Shown piece after piece: positions 18,092 through 24,615 of a stretch of DNA of 25,809 bases. Position numbers and translations under genes: made by a program. Origin of the DNA: a virus; IMG/VR virus record IMGVR_UViG_3300027692_000010, positions 1 through 25,809 of that record, one strand, 5' to 3'. The notes beneath the pieces were generated by a model. The model was not told the origin of the DNA. It was given only the letters and a program-made list of their open reading frames with translations, and ran no database searches. How positions within the stretch are numbered: the first letter of the stretch is position 1; each line of letters opens with the position of its first letter.

Positions 18092-20544
18092 CGGCAGCCG
18101 AGCAAATCCTCGACGAGATTGCGTCTTACGCTGCCGATCCGCTTGGGTTCGCTCAGTTTGCGTTTCCTTGGGGAGAACCAGGTCCGCTCGAAAACGAGTC
18201 TATCCGCGAGTGGCAGGCCGACGTATTCAATACGATTGGCAAGCATCTGCAGAGTCCATTCCGGTTCCAGCCGCTCAAGATCGCTATCGCATCGGGTCAT
18301 GGTATTGGCAAGACGGCTGAGATTGCGATGATCTGCTCGTGGGCGATGAGCACCTGCGATGATTGCCGGGTGCTGGTGACGGCGAATACAGAGGATCAGC
18401 TCACGACCAAGACTTGGCCGGAGATGGTCAAGTGGTTTGGCCTGTCGATTAATCGGGACTGGTGGAACATCTCTGCGACTCGCATCACATCGCGTCAGGC
18501 TGGGCATGAGAGCACTTGGAGATTGGACCGCGAAACGTGGTCCGAGAACAACACCGAGGCGTTCCAGGGGCTACACAACCGGCGGAAGCGCATTGTTCTG
18601 ATCTTCGATGAGGGCTCGGCAATCCCCAAGACTGTCTGGGATGTGGCTGAAGGCGCTTTGACGGATGAAGATACCGAAATCATCTTTCTTGTGTTCGGCA
18701 ATCCGACGCAGAACGATACTCCATTCGCCGAGTGCTTTGGAGCGCAGAAGCATCGCTGGGTGACGCGGCACATTGACTCGCGAACTGTGCCGGGGACGAA
18801 CAAAGAGCAGATCGACCGATGGATTGCCGACTTTGGCGAGGATTCGGACTTCGTTCGGGTCAGGGTCAGAGGCGAGTTCCCGCGCGCAGGCGGGTTGCAG
18901 TTCATTCCGCAGGACTTGGTAGCGGCGGCTCGGAAGCGTCAGTGCCAGCCGAGCGGCTACAAGATTATGAGCGTTGACGTTGCCCGGTCGGGGTTCAATC
19001 AGACGGTTGTGGGCTGGCGCTGGGGGCAAGTGGCGCACATCACAGACAAATGGCGTGGCCTGTCGATCCCAGATCAATCAGGGAGAATTGCCCTGCGGAT
19101 CATGGAAGAGGATGCGCGATGCGTCATCATCGACGGCGATGGAATCGGAGGAGCTGTTTCCGATCACCTGCGCATGATGCTGCCCAAGCCTAACCAGCCC
19201 GTCAAGGAATGGCCGGATACTGCTCTGACGCGCTGGTTCAAGACGCATCCATGGTTTACAGTTCAGGAGTTTCATGGAGGTCTGCCGGCGGCCGACAAGT
19301 TCATGTATTTCAATAAGCGTGCCGAGGTCTGGGGTAAGGTCAAGACGTGGCTGGAACATGCGGACATTGACGACGATCCCGAGTTGGAGCGGGACTTGAC
19401 AGGGCCGAGGTTCGACACTGACAACCCAAAGTCGGTGATCCAGCTGGAGCGCAAAGAGGATATGCGAGACCGGGGCGTAGACTCGCCCGATTGCTTCGTG
19501 GCGGGAACCATGATTCGCACGCCTAGCGGCGAGCGGCCAATTGAATCGCTCAAGGTGGGCGACCAGGTATTGACTCCGTTCGGACCATCGCGCATCTGCG
19601 TCAGGCACGTGAGCATGTCGGACAGGCTGACAACAGTTCGATTTTCTAGCGGGTCAATCCTCACAGGCAAAGGGAAACACAAGGTTTTTACGTGGACCGG
19701 CGCGAAACGCCTTGATATACTGTCCATGACAGACGAGGTGGAATCATGGTCGTGGATGAGGTATCTGGAGTGGCGCTGCGTGAGTTTGTTCTTTACCGAG
19801 GCGAGAATTTTTGGCTTCAAACAAGCGGTCGATACTTTCAATCCGGGCGCAAGGGTTCGTCTGAGAGACTTTTGCATCGCCGGGTTTGGATTGACAACTT
19901 TGGGTCGATTCCTGAAGGCTTTGAGGTCCACCATAAAGACGATGATTGGCGCAATAGCGACCCTGACAACCTCGAACTCATGGCCGGTGCCGATCACCGA
20001 AGACTTCACGCTCTTCAGCGCAATGCCACTCAGGCTGGATATGCGTCATCGCTGCGAGGCTTGGCGGCTGGAAGAGACAAGGCAGCGGAGTGGCATCGGT
20101 CCGAACAGGGCCGGGCGTGGCATAGTCAAACCGCGATTAACAACGTGTGGCGACCAGACAGAGCCATGCTTCCGCGCACCTGTATCAGATGCAATTCCCA
20201 GTTCGAGGCTTTCTTTGCTAGAGCGATGTATTGCTCCAATAGCTGCATTCAGAAAGCAGCCTACGCGCGTCGTGGACGTGCAGACCGAAAGCGCAAGAGA
20301 GTTGACGTATAACCTAACCCTGCGTGAGAACAACGCTTATTGGGCCAACGGAATACTCGTCTTCAATTGCGGTGATCAGCTGTGCATGACGTTCGCGGCG
20401 AACCCGATGGCAGAGACGCGGGAAGAGAAGACCAAGCGGGAGCAGGCGGCAATCAAAGACCCGATGGAGCTGCATTTTGCGCGGTTGCGTGAGACGCAGC
20501 GACGGGAGAAGCTGAAGCAGGGAGGCAACTATTGGGATACGTAG
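18088..20544 (+). CDS. terL: Terminase large subunit, interrupted by an intein
   Basis: An 818-residue precursor; removing the intein (residues 469-760) leaves 526, a normal TerL length. The ATPase domain has Walker A SGHGIGKT (69-76), Walker B IVLIFDEGS (169-177) and the FGNPT coupling motif (203-207). The RNase H-like nuclease domain has IMSVDVARSG (Asp297), then CVIIDGDGIGG, and finally the split motif SPD|CGDQLCMTF. TerL pumps DNA into the prohead and cuts it, so packaging should require splicing to rejoin the last motif. The C-terminal part is charged and helical (EEKTKREQAAIKDP). Confidence 0.93.
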   Translation: MTAAEQILDEIASYAADPLGFAQFAFPWGEPGPLENESIREWQADVFNTIGKHLQSPFRFQPLKIAIASGHGIGKTAEIAMICSWAMSTCDDCRVLVTANTEDQLTTKTWPEMVKWFGLSINRDWWNISATRITSRQAGHESTWRLDRETWSENNTEAFQGLHNRRKRIVLIFDEGSAIPKTVWDVAEGALTDEDTEIIFLVFGNPTQNDTPFAECFGAQKHRWVTRHIDSRTVPGTNKEQIDRWIADFGEDSDFVRVRVRGEFPRAGGLQFIPQDLVAAARKRQCQPSGYKIMSVDVARSGFNQTVVGWRWGQVAHITDKWRGLSIPDQSGRIALRIMEEDARCVIIDGDGIGGAVSDHLRMMLPKPNQPVKEWPDTALTRWFKTHPWFTVQEFHGGLPAADKFMYFNKRAEVWGKVKTWLEHADIDDDPELERDLTGPRFDTDNPKSVIQLERKEDMRDRGVDSPDCFVAGTMIRTPSGERPIESLKVGDQVLTPFGPSRICVRHVSMSDRLTTVRFSSGSILTGKGKHKVFTWTGAKRLDILSMTDEVESWSWMRYLEWRCVSLFFTEARIFGFKQAVDTFNPGARVRLRDFCIAGFGLTTLGRFLKALRSTIKTMIGAIATLTTSNSWPVPITEDFTLFSAMPLRLDMRHRCEAWRLEETRQRSGIGPNRAGRGIVKPRLTTCGDQTEPCFRAPVSDAIPSSRLSLLERCIAPIAAFRKQPTRVVDVQTESARELTYNLTLRENNAYWANGILVFNCGDQLCMTFAANPMAETREEKTKREQAAIKDPMELHFARLRETQRREKLKQGGNYWDT
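19735..19745 (+). promoter_or_regulatory. Shine-Dalgarno of the nested HNH gene
   Basis: GAGGTGG (19735-19741) is placed so that GAGG lies seven bases before ATG 19746. It sits inside the intein coding sequence, just after the block-B region, and allows independent translation of the endonuclease. Confidence 0.65.
19746..20312 (+). CDS. HNH homing endonuclease nested out of frame in the terminase intein
   Basis: A 188-residue protein in the -1 frame relative to TerL. After a short lead it has SGRYFQSGRKGSSERLLHRR (the recurring segment before many HNH_3 domains), then EGFEVHHKDDDWRNSDPDNL with His62-His63 and Asn75, and GADHRRLHALQRN with His84 and His88. The C-terminal part has TCIRCNSQFEAFFARAMYC followed by SNSC: Cys146, 149, 163 and 167 form a zinc finger. 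The tail RRGRADRKRKRVDV is basic and overlaps intein block F in the other frame. Such enzymes cut intein-free alleles to drive homing. It has its own ribosome-binding site and TAA stop. Confidence 0.88.
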   Translation: MVVDEVSGVALREFVLYRGENFWLQTSGRYFQSGRKGSSERLLHRRVWIDNFGSIPEGFEVHHKDDDWRNSDPDNLELMAGADHRRLHALQRNATQAGYASSLRGLAAGRDKAAEWHRSEQGRAWHSQTAINNVWRPDRAMLPRTCIRCNSQFEAFFARAMYCSNSCIQKAAYARRGRADRKRKRVDV

Positions 20545-20678
20545 AGTGGGCAGTCGAGGCCTTGGAATTGGAAAAGTTTACCGCTTTTATTCCGAGTCTA
20601 GTCACGCATTTTGACAAGATAGCATCTCATTGGAACAACTTGGGTACAGGTAGCCGAATGTGTAGTCTTTCTGATTGA
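20532..20678 (+). CDS. Small ORF after TerL, 48 residues
   Basis: Begins at TTG 20532 with GGAGG (20521-20525) six bases upstream, overlapping the end of TerL by 13 nt. MGYVEWAVEALELEKFTAFI then PSLVTHFDKIASHWNNLGTG. The ALELEKFxAxIPS block is shared with the ORF at 17026, hinting at a duplicated small gene flanking the terminase genes. Function unknown. Confidence 0.45.
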   Translation: MGYVEWAVEALELEKFTAFIPSLVTHFDKIASHWNNLGTGSRMCSLSD

Positions 20679-20703
20679 CATTGCAGGCGAAAGGTGTATT
20701 GAT

Positions 20704-20952
20704 ATGTCTATGCGTGCTCTCCTCCGAAGGCTGATTGGCTGGGATGAACTGGGTGACCGGTTTTTCTCGGCCGACTCGGCTAGGAAGATGGAGACCGTTC
20801 TCTGCGATGAGATCGAGCGGTTGCGCAATGAAATCCAGTTCCTGAAGTCCAGGCAGCGGGCCAATCCGCCCTCCCCCAAGATTCCCGATACGTGGGAAGA
20901 AGTCATGTCGTCGTTTATGTCCGATACGGAGCATTTCAAGGAGCAATCTTGA
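20704..20952 (+). CDS. Small coiled-coil phage protein, 82 residues
   Basis: MSMRALLRRLIGWDELGDRF, then KMETVLCDEIERLRNEIQFL forming a coiled coil, and a C-terminal DTWEEVMSSFMSDTEHFKEQ. AAAGGTG lies eight bases upstream, and TTGACA at 20675 may be part of a local promoter. Family unknown; the position suggests a head-assembly or packaging accessory. Confidence 0.6.
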   Translation: MSMRALLRRLIGWDELGDRFFSADSARKMETVLCDEIERLRNEIQFLKSRQRANPPSPKIPDTWEEVMSSFMSDTEHFKEQS

Positions 20953-21278
20953 GCACAGCAGGTTATGGGATGAAGTTCAGCAAGGGCTATCTTGGCCCCG
21001 GTTCTGGCGGCGGCAAGAGTGAGCCGGAAGCCAAAGGCAAGCCGATGGGCGAAGAGCACCAGGACGGCGCGAATGATGGCGCGAATGATGGCGAGGATCA
21101 TCAGGGAGCGATTCACGAGCACCTAAAGGCGATGCACGCCGCCACCGGGCACGGTCACTCGCACATCGAACACGCGCCGGAAGGCCACATGGCGCATCAC
21201 ATCGACCATGAAGGCCAGATTTCCGGGCCGGAACCGACCGAGGATTGCCCCGGTGGAATGTGCGGAGGTGGAATGTGA
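20949..21278 (+). CDS. Gly/His/Asp-rich phage protein with Cys end
   Basis: Starts at TTG 20949, overlapping the previous stop as TTGA with AAGGAG upstream; a longer frame from 20892 would overlap further and is unlikely. MSTAGYGMKFSKGYLGPGSG is followed by the repeat DGANDGANDGEDHQ, then a His-rich stretch HAATGHGHSHIEHAPEGHMA and the end DCPGGMCGGGM. The composition suggests metal binding, perhaps a virion or head-accessory protein. Family unknown. Confidence 0.55.
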   Translation: MSTAGYGMKFSKGYLGPGSGGGKSEPEAKGKPMGEEHQDGANDGANDGEDHQGAIHEHLKAMHAATGHGHSHIEHAPEGHMAHHIDHEGQISGPEPTEDCPGGMCGGGM

Positions 21279-21598
21279 TTATCGAAAATCAGTTCGGCGG
21301 TGTCGATCTTCTGGCCACGGCGAAGGCGATGCTGGTGCGCATCGAGAATCTGGAGAAGGAAGTCTTTGCTCCGGTGAAGAAATCGAGCGGCGTTGACGGC
21401 GATGCAGGGGATTGGACGAAGACGGGAGATGGCACGACTTACCCGGCAGTCCCAACTCAGGCCGAGGCCGATGCTGTGGCAGCCGAGGCGAAGGCGGAAG
21501 AGTTCAACGAGACCGTCTACTACGAGGATGGCAGTTCGGCGTATGGCCCGAAGCCGATACCTCGCGTCAATGAGCATGGTTCGCCTGCGAAGGTGTAA
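21275..21598 (+). CDS. Hypothetical protein between TerL and portal, 107 residues
   Basis: Begins at GTG 21275 (MIIENQFGGVDLLATAKAML), overlapping the previous stop as GTGA, with GGAGG six bases upstream. The middle is helical (VRIENLEKEVFAP), followed by a polar region and an end YYEDGSSAYGPKPIPRVNEH. Function unknown; it sits in the packaging/head operon. Confidence 0.6.
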   Translation: MIIENQFGGVDLLATAKAMLVRIENLEKEVFAPVKKSSGVDGDAGDWTKTGDGTTYPAVPTQAEADAVAAEAKAEEFNETVYYEDGSSAYGPKPIPRVNEHGSPAKV

Positions 21599-21600
21599 CG

Positions 21601-21798
21601 ATGGCCGAAAAGAAGGTCAATCTTGGGTCGAAGGGGAGCTTCCACATCAAGGAAGGCTCCCTGCATGCCATGCTGCACGTTCCGCAGGGCCAGAAGATAG
21701 GTCAGGCGAAGATGAAGGCGGCCTCGCATTCCAGCAATCCTACCTTACGTAAGAAGGCGATCAGCGGGTTAGGTCTTTCCGCGATGCATCATGGCTGA
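21601..21798 (+). CDS. Small basic phage protein (SFHIKEGSLHAML type)
   Basis: A 65-residue protein: KGSFHIKEGSLHAMLHVPQG, then KIGQAKMKAASHSSNPTLRK and KAISGLGLSAMHHG. I recall the 'sF.vk.G.LH.mLgvp.g..ip' and 'NP.LrkrA' blocks from head-operon small phage proteins. Function unknown. It overlaps the portal gene by 8 nt. Confidence 0.65.
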   Translation: MAEKKVNLGSKGSFHIKEGSLHAMLHVPQGQKIGQAKMKAASHSSNPTLRKKAISGLGLSAMHHG

Positions 21799-24313
21799 TT
21801 TTCCCGAACGCACCGGAGTAGTCGAGAACGAAGCAGACTCCGGGCAACCGGAAGACGAAGGTCCGCGCCTCACTCCAATCAACTTCGACGATTACGACTA
21901 CACTCCAGGCGAACGAGCGCCATGGCGATGCTCTCCAAAGCCCTGCTACGGGCCGGATGAGCTTGGATTCCTTCGTGGGGCTATCGACGAGCTAATCAAG
22001 GGCACAGAGCAGGCAGACGCGGCGGCGCGCATCTGGGAGGTACTGCAGGCGTGGGAACAGAGGCTGTTTCGCAGGAACTACCACTTCCTGAATGCGGGCT
22101 GGAAAGGCTGGGGGATGTTCGGCGGGAGCTCGGGTACGACGGGTGCCTCTATTCTCCAGACACAGAATTCCATGAAGTTGTTCTCCTGCAACGTGTTCGG
22201 AGCGCGTCACAAGAAGATCGTGGCGCTTTTAAGCCGCGAAGTTCCGCCGACTGAGGTTGTGCCGGCCGGCGAGAACACGATGGATCAGGAGACGGCGCAG
22301 GAGGCGATTCCGTACCTCAAGGCATTCCGCGAGCAGGCGAAGATGCGCAAGCGGATGCAGGAGGTCGGATCGTATCTCTACACCGATGGATCGGCGGTAA
22401 TGCTGACGTATACGGTGGCGGACCGCAAGTATGGGATTGAGATCGATGACGAGGGCAATCCGGGACCGGCGCGGCGCGAAGAGGTTGAAGTATTCGGCAA
22501 GCTGGAGCGCAAAATCCCGCTTCAGGCGGACGATCTTGAATCGGCGGGGTGGATCAGGCTTTCCAAGGAAAAGAGCCGCTCGATCCTGAAAGCGCGGTAT
22601 CCATGGATTCGCGACAGGATAGGTGGCGGCGCCAACAAGGACGCGATGGGTCAGATCGACCGTATGGCGCGGGCGAATGTGCGACTGGCCGTGCAGGCAT
22701 CAAGCACCAGTGGGGAAGCCTACTCGGAGGACACGACAGAATCGGCATATTTCTTCCGTCCCAGCCAGTACGAATCGATTGCCGACGAGAATATGAGGGA
22801 CATGCTCTATGAGGAGTTTGCTTCGGGGCTGGAGGTTTGGACCGCCGGGGGTGAGATTGGGCTGGTTAGGGAAAGTTCACTGGATGGGCCTGACGGTCAC
22901 GTTGCGCTGTGCCACGCAACCCCCGGCGACGGCCAGAACCGAGAATCCATCGGTACGAATTACCTTCCGATTCAAAAAGTCCTAAACGCCACCATTTCGC
23001 TGTACGACCGTTACTTTCGGGCCAACGTCCCGAAGCGCATGGCCGGTGAGCCGTTCATCGACGTAGAGGCTGCAAATCAGCAGGCCAACGATCCGGCGAA
23101 GTTCATCCCCGTCGACATGATGAGCCTGATTCAGAATGGGTTGAAAATTCAGGACATTACCGGCATCGAGAACGTCTCGCAGCCCAATGTGGCGATTCTG
23201 ACCTACATTCAATACCTGATTCAGCAGTTGCCGGCAGAGTTGGATGGCGGACAGCCTGCGGTGTTTGGCGGAGATGGCGATGCGGATGGTCAAGGCACGT
23301 TCGGCGAAGCCCGGTTGGATCGCGACCAGGCGCTGCAGGTCTATTCCCTGCCGTGGGGCGATATGTCAAGCGCGGTAGCGTGTCTGGAGGCGCAGGCGAT
23401 CAAGTCGGCGTCGGAGAATCGGAAGTCGGATTTTTCGCTGGGACTGCCGGGTGAGCGCATCAGCGTTTCCGTAGGCAAGCTGGGTGGGAATGTCTTGGTG
23501 TGGCCGTCGAGCACCGAGATACCGCCGTCGATGGCCGAACAGCAGGCCGAAATCGGCGCGATGATCCAGGCGGCGCCGACGACTCCGTTCTATGCGGGGA
23601 TTCTGGCCGATCCGAGAAACCTACAATCGTTCCGGCGTTTGCCGTCCCTGTCTGGATTGAAACTCCCTGGGCTCGACGACGTGACTGCGCAGGTCGAGGA
23701 CAACATCAAACTGCTTTCGAGCGAGCCTTTGCCGAACCCGGTTATACCGCAGATGGAGCAGCAGATTCAGCAGATCGACCAGCAAGCGGCGATGGCGGCG
23801 CAGCAGACACTCGACCCGATGCAGCGCCAGCAAATCGTTCAGCAAGCCCAGCAGCAGGCCGCGCAGCTTCAACAGCAGCTCACTCAGTTGCCGCCGCTGG
23901 TAACGAGCGTGCCGGTCGCGCAGGATGCCAGCGAGGACCACCAGATTCGCGCGGCAATTGCGCTGGCAGAGATGAAATCGCCGCGAGGTAGAGCGGCAAA
24001 GGTAGGTAATGAGCAACAGCAGAAAGGCTTCCTGAATCTGTCGTTGAACTGGCAGGCGCATGCGCAGATCGCGGCGCAACTTGCTCCGCCCCCGACGATG
24101 GAGAGCAGGGCATCGTTCACGGTTGACCCGACAAAGCTCCCGCCCGATGCGCAGACGATTGCTTTTGAGAAAATGGGGCTCAAGATTCCGCCGATTGCCT
24201 TGCAGGTTCAGCCGCAAGAGCATGAAGTGACAGAGGAATCGGAAGGACTCGACCCGCAGAGTGGCGTGCCGGTCAAGCGCAAGGTTTCAGTGGTTGGAAA
24301 GCCACTGAATTAG
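21791..24313 (+). CDS. Portal protein (P22-like podovirus type)
   Basis: An 840-residue protein. The N-terminal two thirds contain the mixed core of large podoviral portals, with FREQAKMRKRMQEVGSYLYT, LPIQKVLNATISLYDRYFRA and PKRMAGEPFIDVEAANQQAN as conserved-looking blocks. Residues ~650-700 are Gln-rich coiled coil (MEQQIQQIDQQAAMAAQQTL), comparable to barrel/helical ends of portals. The portal forms the dodecameric channel at the capsid vertex and docks TerL. Position right after the terminase block and length both fit. Confidence 0.75.
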   Translation: MADFPERTGVVENEADSGQPEDEGPRLTPINFDDYDYTPGERAPWRCSPKPCYGPDELGFLRGAIDELIKGTEQADAAARIWEVLQAWEQRLFRRNYHFLNAGWKGWGMFGGSSGTTGASILQTQNSMKLFSCNVFGARHKKIVALLSREVPPTEVVPAGENTMDQETAQEAIPYLKAFREQAKMRKRMQEVGSYLYTDGSAVMLTYTVADRKYGIEIDDEGNPGPARREEVEVFGKLERKIPLQADDLESAGWIRLSKEKSRSILKARYPWIRDRIGGGANKDAMGQIDRMARANVRLAVQASSTSGEAYSEDTTESAYFFRPSQYESIADENMRDMLYEEFASGLEVWTAGGEIGLVRESSLDGPDGHVALCHATPGDGQNRESIGTNYLPIQKVLNATISLYDRYFRANVPKRMAGEPFIDVEAANQQANDPAKFIPVDMMSLIQNGLKIQDITGIENVSQPNVAILTYIQYLIQQLPAELDGGQPAVFGGDGDADGQGTFGEARLDRDQALQVYSLPWGDMSSAVACLEAQAIKSASENRKSDFSLGLPGERISVSVGKLGGNVLVWPSSTEIPPSMAEQQAEIGAMIQAAPTTPFYAGILADPRNLQSFRRLPSLSGLKLPGLDDVTAQVEDNIKLLSSEPLPNPVIPQMEQQIQQIDQQAAMAAQQTLDPMQRQQIVQQAQQQAAQLQQQLTQLPPLVTSVPVAQDASEDHQIRAAIALAEMKSPRGRAAKVGNEQQQKGFLNLSLNWQAHAQIAAQLAPPPTMESRASFTVDPTKLPPDAQTIAFEKMGLKIPPIALQVQPQEHEVTEESEGLDPQSGVPVKRKVSVVGKPLN

Positions 24314-24321
24314 GAGACAAA

Positions 24322-24615
24322 GTGCTAATTGAATTTCAAAGTGCCTGCATCAAACACGACACAACCGCGCTTCAATTCCGAGAGGAGCTTCTTCGTTTTG
24401 GAGACGTGTCCATCCCGGAATGGGCAGTGCCATTGATAAACCTCCCCGATCAGGAGATCGTGATGCACCACCTGATCAATTGCGGAGGGCGCATTGCAGC
24501 CTTTAGGCAGGATAAAGACGGTAACTTGACTCCAATTCCCGAAAGTGAACAAGAATTTTGGATAGCGGGCAGATTGGTAACGCCGAGAAATCTTCAGGAG
24601 ACATCCAATGGATGA
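24322..24615 (+). CDS. Hypothetical head-operon protein, 97 residues
   Basis: Starts at GTG 24322 with AGGAGA upstream: MLIEFQSACIKHDTTALQFR, then ALPLIN-like text replaced by EWAVPLINLPDQEIVMHHLI and a short C-terminal domain ending RLVTPRNLQETSNG. It lies between the portal and the putative scaffold, overlapping the latter by 8 nt. Family not recognised. Confidence 0.6.
   Translation: MLIEFQSACIKHDTTALQFREELLRFGDVSIPEWAVPLINLPDQEIVMHHLINCGGRIAAFRQDKDGNLTPIPESEQEFWIAGRLVTPRNLQETSNG

Larger units (their letters stand above)
19492..20367 (+). mobile_element. Intein in TerL with splicing blocks in frame and endonuclease out of frame
   Basis: A 292-residue intein from Cys1 (TerL Cys469) to Asn292, with Cys+1 as the next extein residue. 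Block A is CFVAGTMIRTPSGERPIESL, followed by KVGDQVLTPFG. Block B is SILTGKGKHKVFTW with His63. Blocks F/G are LRENNAYWANGILVFN. The penultimate residue is Phe instead of the usual His, and the canonical block-B Thr three residues before His63 is Lys. Residues ~85-273 in this frame have no endonuclease motifs and read as filler, because the HNH gene uses another frame there. Insertion in an active-site motif is typical of inteins. Confidence 0.92.

Noticed and set aside
19272-20009. 245-residue minus-strand ORF across TerL and the intein
   Set aside because: No recognisable domain or ribosome-binding site; it is explained as a shadow of the two coding frames on the plus strand.
20675-20703. 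TTGACA followed by TATTGA as a promoter before the gene at 20704
   Set aside because: The spacer is 16 bases and the -10 poor; the gene is within a rightward operon and has a ribosome-binding site, so a separate promoter is not needed.
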